Shown piece by piece: positions 21,378 through 32,299 of a stretch of DNA of 64,000 bases. The notes beneath the pieces are model-generated. The model was not told the origin of the DNA. It saw only the letters and a list, made by a program, of their open reading frames with translations, and did no database searches. The position numbers and the translations under genes were made by a program. The stretch is from Carettochelys insculpta (lineage: Eukaryota > Chordata > Testudines > Carettochelyidae), in contig NC_134152.1 in the NCBI RefSeq assembly GCF_033958435.1, positions 12,572,001 to 12,636,000 of the forward strand, in the 5' to 3' direction. The first letter of the stretch is position 1. Every line of letters begins with the position of its first letter.

Positions 21378-22446
21378 GGGGCTCCTGCAGGGCTGCTGTG
21401 GGACCCCACTTGGGGACCCCACAACCAGGAGGTGGGCAGCCCCTGGCTGCTTTAAGTTGTCCCTGCGGGGCTGTCCTCTTGGCCCCCTTCTCGGGCCAGC
21501 TTCCCTCCTGCCTTGGGCAGGCTGCTCCCTCTTCCCCCCACTCCACCCTTTCCAGATAGTTTCCTCTAGAGCTGCTGGGCAGGTGGAGTGCAGGGGACTC
21601 TTGCTTCCTGCCCCTTGGCAGGAGGGCCCCCCCCTTCCACCCTTTAGGGGGGAGACTGCTGGTCCCCTACCTGGGCCCACCTTTCATCTGGCAGCTGCTG
21701 CATCCTTGCTGCTTTGGAGGAGCTAAGGGGCTTTCTTAAAGCGGTGGTTGGGCTCCCTCCACAGCCTCCTGTGAAGTGGCTTGGGGAGGGGTGAGTCTGG
21801 GCGGGGCCCCTCTCCCCCGGGACTCCAGAGGGGTGGCTGCATAGCCAGGGGTGGGGTGTTAGGGCTTGGTCTCTGCCCCACCCCTGCAGCCACTGCCTCT
21901 CCCACTGCCCGCCCCACACCCAGCCACTGCCGGGGCCTTTTCCGTCCAACCCCCACCCCCAACCACCTGTCCCTTCCTCCTCCCAAAGTCCTTAAGGCTC
22001 TGAAGCAGCTGCTGTGGGCCCCCCCCAAAAGCGCCCGTGGGCACGCCATGTCCCCTCCTCCCCCCTCTGGTTGGCTTGGCCACCCCCCCTTCTTCCACAT
22101 GCCTGTGCCCCCTGCCCCTCCTTTTTGATTACTAGGTGCTTGGGCCCCCCCTTTCTCACTTACACCCCCACACGTACTCACTTGATTTCCCCCCACATCC
22201 CAGTGCAGAAGCAGGAGCCGGCTTTTCCATCTTGTGCTGGGAGGTGAGGCCATCTTTGCACCCCCGCCCCCCAAAAGCTCACCTCCCTTCCCTGCCCTTC
22301 CCCCACTCAGCCAGGTCCTCAGCCCGGCCAGCAGGGGAGGGGCAGCTTTTCCCAGGCCTTCCCCTTCCTCTCCCCTTTCTCCTCCCCCTGCCCTCTCCAA
22401 AAGGCACCTACCCCTGATAAACACTCTCCCTTCTACGCCCCCTGCC
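21378..22446 (+). other. 5' leader of LINE unit 1
   Basis: C-rich sequence upstream of the ORF1 start. It is closely repeated at 29192-30268 in unit 2, which helps fix the element's 5' end. Internal promoter activity is expected for a LINE leader but no element was identified. Open frames on both strands are C-rich artefacts. Confidence 0.6.
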
Positions 22447-25110
22447 ATGGCCTCTGTGCCCACTGGGGGGTCACCCAGTGACGCCCCCCTCCCACTTCCG
22501 AAATGGCGGCCAGCTCGTCCAGGGCTGCTGGGGTCCCTACCATCACGTCGGTCGAGGGCACAAGTGCGGGCTCCGGGGTTCCCGCCATCCCCGCCGTGGC
22601 ATCCTCCGGCGACCCCACCCTGAACCCAACCCCCCGAAAGGGTAGGAAGGGCCAGGGGAAAAAGAAAGGCAAGAGCCCCGCCCGGAAAGCCAAACCTCCT
22701 GTGGCGGGGGCTCTTACCCCAGCTGCTGCAACATCTGGCGCAGCTCCCCCTTCTCCCTGCCCCCTGTTCCCACCACCGCTCATGGGGGCTCTGATTCTTG
22801 GGCCCCCAGGTCTTATGCCCAGGCGGCGGCTGCCACCTCGCACCCTGCTCCCTCTGCCTCTGCTAGGACTACCACCCCCGGCGGTCATGGCCCCTTCCCC
22901 GCACTCACCAGGAGGCACGAAGTCCGCTGCCTCCTGGTGGCTCGCCCCACATGGAAACCTACGTGCGGGCGTTGGCATGGGTGGTGGGGCCTGCGACCGT
23001 GATGGCGGCCTCTTGGATGTTCGGGAAGATTGTCTTCTTCCTGGCTTCAGAGGCCGCCACCCAGGAGGCGGTGGAGAGGTGCTTGGCGATAGGGGGTGTG
23101 CACATGCCCCTGGAGCTGCTGGAAGACCTGGGCGTGCTGGTGGTGGTCTCCTCCGTCCCGCCTTTCCTCACTGCCCTGGGCCAGCCTCTTGTCAGTCCTG
23201 AGCCCCCTCCCCCTAGGCTGCAAGGACCCCACCCTCCGGCATGTGCTTGCCTTCTGCTGGCAGGCCCAAATACAACTGCCTCCGGTGGCTGCACAGGGCG
23301 GGGTAGCCCAAGAGGGGGCTATACTGGTGCCCTACCAAGGGGCCCAGTACCGGGTCTTTTACACCCTGGGGGAGGGATTGCCCCCTGGCCCAGTGTGAAG
23401 AGGAGCCCAGGACCTCCTCCGACCCAGGGGGCGCCAGCCACGAGACTGGCGGCTCCCCGACCATGACAGGCCCTGGGACCGCCCCTCCTCCTTGGCCCGG
23501 ACGGATCCATCGCTGCTCAGGCGTTGGAGGGTGCCCAAACCGGTGGTGCTGGGCAAGAAGAAGCGGGCGCCGGCACCCAAGAAGGCACAAGAGCTGGGTC
23601 CACAGAGGAGAGGGAGGCAGGGCTGGCAGCAGGACCCAGGCAGGGCCCACCCCAGGCCCCTCCTTTCCTCCCTCCCTCCTTGCTGCCTCAGCCCCCTGAC
23701 CCTTCCTCCTCTGCCACCCAGCCCCCCTCTCGGGAGGACTGGGTGCTGGTGGGGGGAAAGAGGAAGAAAAGGAATGTGAGCACCCAGCACCCCCCCATCA
23801 GAGGATGGGGTGGAGGTGCCCCACAAGGCACCCAAAAGGGCTGCCAGCCCCAGTCCATCTGCCAAACCCCCGGCTACTGACCACCTGCTGGGGGTGATCG
23901 AGGCTGCCACGGCAGCCGTGAAGGACACCACTCCTTCTGCCCCGGAGCCAGAGACCCAAAAAGTGGGGACAGTCTCCACCGCGCCCTTGCCCTCCTCTGA
24001 CACCCCTCTGGCTGTTGCCCAGCTCGCTGCTGCGGAGCATCCAGAGGAGGTAAGCCTTGGCCTCGCCCTCCTCTCGCAGGAGGTTGAGGCCCGAGGTCTC
24101 ACCCCCATGGCCCTGGACGTGGACCGCCTTCTATTGGAGGCCTGTGGGCCGTCTGTCCACTCCCCACTCCCGTCGCCTTCTCTCTCCCCGTCCACCAGCA
24201 ACCCCCTAACTGCCACCTCCCTCTGCCCTGGGATGTCGCAGGGTGCGCCCCCCCCAGCTGGGGACAACTTCCTGGCGAGGGGCTGCCAGCCCCTGGATGC
24301 CCCGGAGGAACTAGTGTTCTCACTATGCCCTTCCTCCCGTTTTGGACCCAAAGACCCCAACATCACTCCCCCTGCCCTGCTGGCGCCTGCCACTGAGTGC
24401 GCGGGCACCTTGCCCTTACCCCCCCGCCCTTACCCATCACCTGTGCAACTCCCCCCTCCCAAGACCCCCTCCGTTCCTGTCTCTGCCCCTGCTCCCACCT
24501 TGGCCCCCGCCTTCACCCACAACCCTCCCCTCTTCCTCCTCCTCCTCCTCCTCCTCCCCCCCCACCCCCCACCCCCGTCCCTCCGCTTCCCACCCTACCC
24601 CTTAACCCCTGTCCAACTATATCTGCCCCCTAAACTGTTACTGCTCGGGAGGCCCTCGACATGCCACCCTCTCCCAGCACTTCCGGGGCTGCTCTCCCTC
24701 CGCCGCCCCCATCCATCCCAAACTCAGGCCCCAGTCCCCACTTGGACCTTTCTTCCGTCCGTGGGGCCCACAAGAATATGAAGCTGATGGGTACTCGATA
24801 CCCCGAGGCCTCGGCACCCCACGCGCTGGTGGGCGAGATTCACCAGTTCTTGGAGGAGGTTCAGGGCTCCAAGAATAAGGTTGCTCTCGCCCTCCAGTGC
24901 TGGGATGACTTCCATGTCATCCTTGAGTCCGTGAGGGCCCTTCTAAAGGAGGGCAAGAGGACCGGGAGGAGGGACGCCACGGCCTACCAAAAGGCCTGTG
25001 GCTTCCATGACGCCCTGATTGCCTTTGGGCTTGGTCATGGGCTGCTGCGTGGCCCCACGGGGACCGTCGGTGATCCCTCCAGTAAGGATCCTCCCCAGCC
25101 CTCCCCATGA
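22447..25110 (+). pseudogene. Tx1-like LINE ORF1 (gag-like protein), broken
   Basis: Starts at ATGGCCTCT (22447), matching ATGGCTTCT at 30269 in unit 2, and ends in TGA at 25108-25110. Order: Ser/Ala/Pro-rich N-terminus; basic segment RKGQGKKKGKSPARKAK (about 22640); conserved core MFGKIVFFLASEAATQEAVE (about 23015-23080) and HMPLELLEDLGVLVVV; long Pro/Ser-rich middle (23800-24660, with a TCC tract near 24535-24560); C-terminal helical block HALVGEIHQFLEEVQGSKNK (24820) to PSSKDPPQPSP. At least four frameshifts. At about 23396 the sequence breaks off where the reverse-strand copy has its CCHC knuckle, so this copy appears to have lost it. The protein would coat LINE RNA. Confidence 0.75.
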
Positions 25111-28100
25111 CGCCACTCCTCCTTGCCACATTAAATGCCAGGGGCTGCGGGTCAGGTCTCCACAGGTGTCGAGTGCTCTCCTTCCTCCGGGACAGGGGAA
25201 ATTGGTCACCTTTCTGCAGGAGACCCACACTACCCCAGCCGCCGAAGCCAACTGGCAGCTGAAGTGGGGAGACGGGGTCTATTTTAGCTATCTCTCGGCC
25301 CACTGGGCCAGGGTAGCGACCCTGTTGTTCGCTGACCTGCAGCCCGAGGTGCTGGGGAGTGTCGAGGTTGTGACGGGCTGCCTGCTGTATCTCCGGGTGC
25401 GGGTGGAGGGGCTGCCTCTCCACCTTATTAATGTCTATGCCCCAACACTCGCCCTGGAGAGAACTCCCTTCTTTCACCAGGCGGAGGCCTTCCTCGACAC
25501 CATTGATCCTCATGAGTTCCTGGTCCTCAGCAAGGACTTCAATTGCAACCTCGAGGAATGGGACCGCACAGGGACTGAGCAGTGCCCGGCCGCTGCGGAT
25601 GTCCTCAGGGAGCTTCTCACTCATCGCTCCCTGGTGGACGTCTGGCGCAGCCACCACCCACACGAGGACATTGGTTTCAGCTACGTCCGGGTGGTGGGCC
25701 ATAAACCCTTACACTCCCGGTTGAACCGCATTTACATCTCCCGGCAACATCTTTCTTGGGCCCATTCCTCCAGCGTACGGCCGGCCCCCTTCTCGGACCA
25801 CCGTCTGGTGGCCATGAAAGCTTCCCTCTCACCGGGGAAGCAGCGGTCGGCCTACTGGCACTTCAACAACAGCCTGCTGGAGGATGTGGGCTTCGTGGTG
25901 TCCTTCCGGGACTTCTGTCTGGCCTGGTGCGGGCAACAGCGTGCCTTTCCCTCGGCACGGCGGTGGTGGAATCTGGGAAAGGTGCGCACGTGGCTCTTCT
26001 GCCGCGACTATACCTGGGGGGCCAGCCGGCGGTGGGATGCATTGATAGGGCAGCTGGAGCGGGAGGTTCTGGAGCTGGAGAGGCGCCTAGCCACCAGCCC
26101 TGGAGATCCATCCCTCTGTGGCATGTACCAGGAGAACAGGGACGAGCTCAGGGTCCTCGATGCCCTTCGGGCAGAGGGGGCCTTGGTGAGGTCATGAATC
26201 CAACTCCTTTGGGAGAGGGACCGTGGCTCCCACTTCTTCTATGCCCTGGAGAAAAAGAGGGGTTCCAAGAAACACATCCTCTGCCTTCTTGCAGAGGATG
26301 GCACCCCTCTTACGGATCCGGCGGAGATGCAAGAGAGGGCTCACGCCTTCTACGCCACCCTTTTCTCCCCGGATCAGACCGACGCCAACGCCTGCAAGGT
26401 GCTTTGGAACCAACTACCTTTGCTCAGCACAGGCGACTGGGACCGGCTAGAGCTTCCTCTCACTCTGGCCGAGCTCTTGGAAGCCCTCCGTCTCATGCCC
26501 ACCAACAAATCCCTGGGCATGGATGGGCTGGCTGTGGAGTTCTACCGCGTGTTTTGGGATGTCCTTGGCCCAGACCTGGTCAGCATCTGGGCCGAGTCCC
26601 TGCAAAGCGGGGTCCTTCCCCTGTCATGCAGGCGAGCTGTCCTTGCCCTGCTACCCAAGAAGGGGGACCCCCACGACCTTAGGAACTGGTGTCCCATCTC
26701 GCTCCTCAGCACAGACTATAAGATAATCGCCAAAACCATCTCCCGCCGCTTGGGTTCCATGCTGCAGGACATGGTCCACCCCGACCAAACCTACACCGTC
26801 CCGGGCCGCACGATCTTTCATAACCTGTATTTGGTCCAGGATCTCCTAGAGCTTGGGTGTGGGGAGGGCCTGTTGTTCGCCCTCCTGTCCCTGGACCAGG
26901 AGAAGGCGTTTGACAGTATGGACCACGGGTATCTCCTGGGCACCCTGCAGGCCTTCGGCTTCGGGCCCCACTTGGGTTTCTCCAGGTGCTGTACACTGCC
27001 TCGGAGTGCATGGTCAAGTTCAACTGGACCCTGACCGCTCCGGTCAGTTTCAGACGAGGAGTATGAAAAGGCTGCCCGCTCTCAGGACAGCTCTACGCCC
27101 TGGCCATCGAGCCCTTCCTCTGTCTCTGTCATTGAAGGCTGACAAGGATGGTGCTTTGGGAACCGGGGCTGCAGCTGGTCCTGTCGGCATACGCCGATGA
27201 CGTGCTTCTTGTGGTCCAGGACCCAGGAGACCTGGCGCGGCTGGAGGCCTGCCAAGCTGTCTACTTGGCAGCCTCCTCTGCCTGGGTCAACTGGGTCAAG
27301 AGCTCTGGCTTGGTGGTCACGGCTGGATGGCAGGCGGGCCGCCTCCCACCCGCGCTTCAGGTCATCCAGTGGAGCGCGGGTCCGCTGCTCTATCTTGGCA
27401 TTTACTTATCCGCCATGCATCCCTCTCCACTGGAAAACTGGCAAGATTTAGGGAGCAGGGTGGCTGGGCGGATGCGGAGGTGGACAGGACTGCTCCAGTG
27501 CCTCTCCCTATGCGGGAGGGCAATGGTGCTTAACCAGCTGATCCTGTCCATGCTCTGGCACTGCCTCAACACCTTGGTCCCACCCCCGGAGGTCCTGGTC
27601 CAGCTCCAGAAGTCAGTTCTGGAGTTTTTCTGGACAGGACTGCACTGGGTCCCTGCAGGGGGTACTCCATCTCTTTGCCGGAGGAGGGAGGACAAGGCCT
27701 GATCTGCATGCGCACTCAGGTCCATGTGTTCCGCCTCCGGGCGCTGCAGGGACTTCTCAATACTAACACCAACAGTGCAGATAGTCTGGCATGGAGTACG
27801 CTAGCGCATGCTTTCCTCCGTCGTTACGGAGGGCTCTGATACGACTGTCAGCTCCTTTATTTATCCCTGAGAGACCGTCCTCGAGGCCTCTCGGAGCTGC
27901 TGGCCTTCTACCAGGACCTCCTCCGCACCTGGAGGATGCTCACAGCTGCCAGGCCCTTAGGGGCCGCCGCAGGGGAAGACCTCCTCGTGGAGCCCCTGCT
28001 ACACAACCCTACGTTTGTGTGCAGATGGCAGAGTCTCCCGCGGTGCGCCAGAGGTTGGTCCTAGGTGGAATCAGCAGGGTCGGAGACCTTCTGGACTACA

Positions 28101-29033
28101 ACTGGGGGGACTGGATGGAGGCCCCAGCGCTCACCCAGTGCATGGGGCTCTCCACCCTACACTCCCCCAGGCATGTACTCGAGGAGGTGAAGGCCGTCCT
28201 GCCGCCTACTGCTCACGTTTACCTCAGGCGAGTCCTGCAAGAGGGTGCGCCCCGCCCCCCCTCACTCCTGGCCCTCCGGACCTCTTCGTGGGCCCCCGGC
28301 CCCGCACCCCCGCCCACCCTCCTCCCCCTCATCATCCCAGCTGGCTGCATACCTCGCAGCCGGTCCCCTTCCGAAGTGCACCCGGACATCTATTGTACAC
28401 ACTCATGCTTCACACGCTCCACTTCCCCTCCCTCGTGTCCCGCCCTGACCATAAATGGTGGGACCTCTTAACGCCTTCAGAGGGTGGGGAGCCCCAATGG
28501 GCCAGCTTCTATTCCACCTTGGTTCCGCGGCCTGCCGGGGACATCAGCTGGAGAATTCTCCATGGAGCGGTGAGCACGGGCGTGTACCTGGCGCGGTTCA
28601 CCCCCACTCCAGACACTTGCATCTTTGCAGCATGAGGGAGACCCTGGCACACATTTACATTGAATACGCCAGGCTGCAGCCCCTCTTCCGGCTCCTCCAG
28701 AACCTTCTCCTGAGGTTCTGGCTGCATTTCTCCCCACATCTTCTCATCCTCTCACACCCAATCCGTGGCCCCATGAAGTCACAAGACCACCTCATCAGCC
28801 TCCTCCTGGCCGTGGCCAAAACGGCCATTTATAAGACTAGAGAGAGGAGGCTGGCAGAGGGGGCAACTGGTGACTGTGGGGCCTACTTCCGTTCCTCCCT
28901 CCGATCACGAATCCGGGCAGAGTTCCTCTGGGTGGCATCCATCGACTCCCTCGATACCTTTGAGGAGCAGTGGGCACTGTCTGGGGTTCTCTGCTCAGTG
29001 TCCCCCTCCAGTTCCCTCATTTTGAACCTTTGA
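25107..29033 (+). pseudogene. Tx1-like LINE ORF2: AP endonuclease plus reverse transcriptase, broken
   Basis: ATG at 25107-25109 overlaps the ORF1 stop as ATGA. The endonuclease starts LLLATLNARGCGSG, then a frameshift near 25195 leads into FLQETHTT (catalytic Glu), LINVYAPT, LSKDFNCNLEEW (GDFN box with Gly changed to Lys), SRLNRIYIS and FSDHRLV (catalytic Asp-His). RT: stop at 26195-26197 after the linker, MPTNKSLGMDGLAVEFY (about 26500), PKKGDPHDLRNWCPISLLST, SLDQEKAFDSMDHGYL, a frameshift near 26985, a stop near 27065, GCPLSGQLYALAIEP, YADDVLLV (about 27191-27214), GRAMVLNQLILSML. The C-terminal region (28015-29033) contains WWDLLTPSEGG, ISWRILHGAVSTGVYLARF and EEQWALSGVLCSVSP. The enzyme would nick the target and reverse transcribe LINE RNA. 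Confidence 0.88.
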
Positions 29034-29180
29034 CCCTCACTCCCGTCCCTGTTTTTTCTTTTATTGTCCCCTGAACTCACTTGGGGCCATTTCTTTTGGC
29101 AGGTCCCCCCTCATCATGAGAGGGGCCTTGTAGTTGAGGGCGGGCTGCGCCCGCCCAAACCCTCAGCCTCCAATAGGGTT
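29034..29180 (+). other. 3' UTR of LINE unit 1 with hairpin
   Basis: Short 3' UTR without poly(A). Positions 29138-29156 form GGGCGGGC-TGC-GCCCGCCC, an 8-bp perfect stem with a 3-nt loop, ending 24 nt before the element end. CTCATCATGAG at 29110-29120 is a second small hairpin. 3' hairpins are recognised by the RT in several LINEs; a role here is inferred. Confidence 0.6.
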
Positions 29181-29191
29181 TCCCTCTTGTT
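29181..29191 (+). repeat. Target duplication, copy 2 of 3
   Basis: TCCCTCTTGTT between the two LINE units, shared as the 3' flank of unit 1 and the 5' flank of unit 2. Confidence 0.85.
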
Positions 29192-30834
29192 GGGGTTCCT
29201 GTAGGGCTGCTGTGGGACCCCACTTGGGGATCCCATGACTGGGAGGTGGGCAGCCCCTGGCTGCTTTAAGTTGTCCCCACGGGGCTGTCCTCTTGGCCCC
29301 CTTCTCGGGCCAGCTTCCCTCCTGCCTTGGGCAGGCTGCTCCCTCTTCCCCCCACTCCACCTTTTCCAGATAGTTTCCTCTAGAGCTGCTGGGCAGGTGG
29401 AGTGCAGGGGACTCTTGCCTCCTGCCCCTTGGCAGGAGGGCCCCCCCGCCTTCCACCCTTTAGGGGGGAGACTGCTGGCCCCCTACTTGGGCCCACCTTT
29501 CATCTGGCAGCTGCTGTGTCCTTGCTGCTTTGGAGAAGGTAACGGGCTTTCTTAAAGTGGCGGTTGGGCTCCCTCCACAGCCTCCTGTGAAGTGGCTTGG
29601 GGAGGGGTGAGTCTGGGCGGGGCCCCTCTCCACTGGGGCTCCAGAGGGGTAGCTGCATAGCCAGGAGCGGGGTGTTAGGGTGTGGTCCCTGCCCCACCCC
29701 TGCAGCCATTGCCTCCCCCACTGCCCTCCCCACACCCAGCCACTGCTGGGGCCCTTCCCATCTGAGCCCCACTCCAATCATCTGCCCCTTCCTCCTTCTT
29801 GCTCCTGTGAGGCTCTGCAGCAGCTGCTGTGGGCCCACCCTCAGGCATCTGTGGGCATGCTCTTCCCCTGAACCCCCACCCCCAGCTTTGGTTGGCTTTG
29901 CCACCTTTCCACCTTGCCCCCCCTTCCTTGTGCCCACACCCCCCCTTTTTTCTGTTAGGTGCCTGAGCCCCTCCCCTGCCACTCACTCACCTCCCCACAC
30001 TTACAAATATTGAATCCCCCCCACGTACATCCCAGTGCAGTAACAGGAGCCGCTCACCATCTTGTGCTGGGAGTTGTGGCCCCCTTGCACCTCCCTTTCC
30101 TCCCTCTCTCCTCCTGTCCCACCCCCACCTGACCAGGTCCTCAGCTTGGCCGGTGGGGGAGGGGTAGGCAGCCACTTCCTTCCTCCCTTCTTCTCTCCTC
30201 TTCCCCTCCCCTGCTGTCTCTTAAAGTGCCCCACCTGAATAAATTCCCTCACCCTTGCACCCCTCATCATGGCTTCTACAGCCACCAGGGGGTCATCTGG
30301 TGATGCCCGTCTCCCTCCTCCCTCCACTGGCACCCCTTCCACCTCTGAAATGGTGGCCCCCTCGTCCAGGGCCGCCAGGGTCCTTGCCATCTTGTCGGCC
30401 GAGGGCGCAAGTGTAGGCTCCGGGGCTCCTGCCACCCCTGCCGTGGCGTCCTCCGGCAACCCCACCCCGAACCCAACCCCCCAAAAGTGTAGGAAGGGCC
30501 AGGGAAAAAAGAAAGGCAAGAGCCCCGCCCGGAAGGCCAAACCTCCCGTGGCAGGGGGCTCTTACCCCAGCTGCTGCAACATCTGGCGCAGCTCCCCCTT
30601 CTCCCTGTCCCCTGTTCCCACCACTGCGCCTGGGGACTCCGATTCTTCGGCCCCCAGGTTGTACGCCCAGGCGGCAGCTGCCGCCTCGCACCCTGCTCCC
30701 TTCACCTCCACCAGGACTACCACCCCCGACGGTCACAGCCCCTTCCCCGCACTCACCAGGAGGCACGGAGTCCGCTATCTCCTGGTGGCTGCCTCGCCCC
30801 ACGTGGAAACCTCCCTCGGCCTCCAATAGGGTCT
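29192..30834 (+). mobile_element. Tx1-like LINE tandem unit 2 (leader + ORF1 start + 3' terminus)
   Basis: Begins GGGGTTCCTGTAGGGCTGCT, the same 5' end as unit 1. It follows unit 1 through the leader and the first part of ORF1 (ATG at 30269; RKGQGKKKGKSPARKAK near 30490), then at about 30815 jumps to the element's last 18 nt, CTCGGCCTCCAATAGGGT. Everything from the ORF1 core to the 3' hairpin is absent. It is diverged from unit 1 throughout, so it is not a recent assembly duplicate. It encodes no endonuclease or RT. Confidence 0.83.
30269..30829 (+). pseudogene. Truncated ORF1 of LINE unit 2
   Basis: Open for 186 codons from MASTATRGSSGDARLPPPST, containing the basic GKKKGKSPARKAKPPVA segment, then frameshifted relative to unit 1 and cut off before the conserved FFLASEA core. 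What a peptide of this kind would do is unknown. Confidence 0.6.
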
Positions 30835-30845
30835 TCCCTCTTGTT
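30835..30845 (+). repeat. Target duplication, copy 3 of 3
   Basis: TCCCTCTTGTT after LINE unit 2, where the gypsy-type element resumes. Confidence 0.85.
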
Positions 30846-30959
30846 CTTACCTCCTCCCAGCCTTACCTTGTCACATATCCCCCTCCCCAGCTCAACACCA
30901 CGGGGTTGGGCTACCTGGGACAGCATACAGTGTATCCGGGACAGGCCATCAGCATTTCC

Positions 30960-31385
30960 GTGCTGGGCCCTGGCCCTATGCTGCATTCTAAAGTGGAATG
31001 GCTGTAAGGACAGGAACCACCGGGTTATTCTTGTGTTCCTGTCCTTGTTTCTGTGCATCCACTGTAGGGGCATGTGGTCAATGACAAGGGTAAACTTCTA
31101 TCCGAGGAGGTAGTATCTTAAGCTTTCCACCACCCACTTCACCGCAAGACACTCCTTCTCGATGATGGCATAATTCCACTCTCTAGGAAGGAGCTTACGG
31201 ATCAGGTATAGGAGGAGCTGTTCTTCTTCTCTGACCATTTGGGACGGCATGGCTCCCAAGTCCACGTCGGAGGCATCAGTTTGTAGTTAGAATTCCTTCT
31301 CGAAATCTGGGGCGATAAGGACTGAGTTACTAAACAGGGCTGTCTTTAAATCCAGAAATGCCTCCTCCGCCTCTGGGGTTCAGTT
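30960..31385 (-). pseudogene. Gypsy RNase H domain
   Basis: On -, pieces read LQTDASDVDLGAM (first catalytic Asp; about 31290), LLLYLIRKLLPREWNYAIIE, KECLAVKWVVESLRYYL (Glu; about 31140), LVIDHMPLQWMHRNKD (Asp) and HGNADGLSRIH at the end (about 30950). It would remove the RNA strand during reverse transcription. A stop (about 31287) and the LINE insertion downstream break it. Confidence 0.85.
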
Positions 31386-32215
31386 CACCATGTCAGGGCC
31401 ATGGGCTCTTGTGAGGTCTCTCAGGAGGCTTGCTCTAGATGCAAAGTGGGGGATAAACCTCTGATAGTACCCCACGAGTCCCAGGAGTCCCCAGACGTGT
31501 TTCTTCCAGGGCAGTCGAGGCCACTTTTGTATTGCCTCTACCTTGTTTAATTGGGGTTTCACTACGCCCCAGCCCACGATGTACCCGAAATATCTCACTT
31601 CTATTAGCATTATAGCACATTTTGTTGGGTTCGCCGTGAGGCCAGCTTCCCTCAGGGTGTTTAACACTGCCTCTACTTTCTTCAGGTGGGTGTCCCAGTC
31701 TGGGCTATGGATAACAACATCATCAAGATAAGCTGCAGCATAGGCGTGGCGTGGGCTTAATAACTTATCCATTAGCTGTTGGAATGTTGCAGGGGCTCCA
31801 TGTAACCCAAATGGGAGGACAGTGTACTGATATAGGCCTTTTGGGGTGGAGAAGGCTATCTTTTCCCTGGCTTTCCTGGCCAGGTGAATCTACCAGTATC
31901 CCTTGGTGAGGTCAAGGGTAGGCAGAAAGCAGGCCTTTCTCAACTGATCTATCAGTTCATCAATACGGGGCATGCGTCAAATTTGGACACTTCGTTTAGC
32001 TTTCTGAAATCGTTACAAAACCGAAGGCTGCCATCTGGCTTAGGTACTAAGACAATCGGCCTGGACCACTGGCTATGAGACTCCTCAATAATGCCCAGTT
32101 CCAGCATCCTCTGCACCTCCCTTTGGACCTCCTCTCATTTCACCTCTGGGAGTCTGTAAGGCCTCACATGCACCCTTACCCCTGGGTCCGTGACAATATG
32201 GTGTTCCACCTCCGT
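31380..32215 (-). pseudogene. Gypsy reverse transcriptase
   Basis: On -: VRPYRLPEVK (about 32170), VQRMLELGIIEESHSQWS, LVPKPDGSLRFCNDFRKLN (about 32020), LSTLDLTKGYW (about 31900), FGLHGAPATFQQLMDKLL (about 31780), catalytic AAAYLDDVVIHSPDW (about 31740-31700), ANPTKCAIML, FGYIVGWGVVKPQLNKVEAI and LLGLVGYYQRFIPHFA, the standard gypsy connection to RNase H. The uninterrupted part is 31772-31380 (130 codons); the N-terminal half is split by stops. YLDD is intact. Confidence 0.9.
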
Positions 32216-32299
32216 GGTTCATCCAGGGTTTCCTGAAAACACATCTGCGTATTGTTTCAACATGTTGAGGACCTCCCCCGTTGGTTGGTGTTTGGCTCT

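Larger units (their letters stand above)
21378..29180 (+). mobile_element. Tx1-like LINE, near full length (tandem unit 1)
   Basis: 7,803 bp bounded by GGGGCTCCTGCAGGGCTGCT at the 5' end and CTCAGCCTCCAATAGGGT at the 3' end, with the 11-bp duplication TCCCTCTTGTT on both sides. It contains a leader, ORF1, ORF2 with AP endonuclease and reverse transcriptase, and a short 3' UTR with a strong hairpin. The RT (SLDQEKAFDSMDHGYL, HPDQTYTVPGRTIFHNLYL, YADDVLLV) is of the L1/Tx1 type, distinct from the CR1 copies. Several stops and frameshifts disable it. Confidence 0.88.

Noticed and set aside
23359..24408. 349-codon open frame on -
   Set aside because: Antisense shadow of the Pro/Ser-rich ORF1 of LINE unit 1; GC-rich composition explains the lack of stops and no family motif is present.
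29192..30834. Assembly duplication of LINE unit 1
   Set aside because: Unit 2 differs from unit 1 by many substitutions and indels and has its own deletion, so a collapsed or duplicated contig is unlikely.
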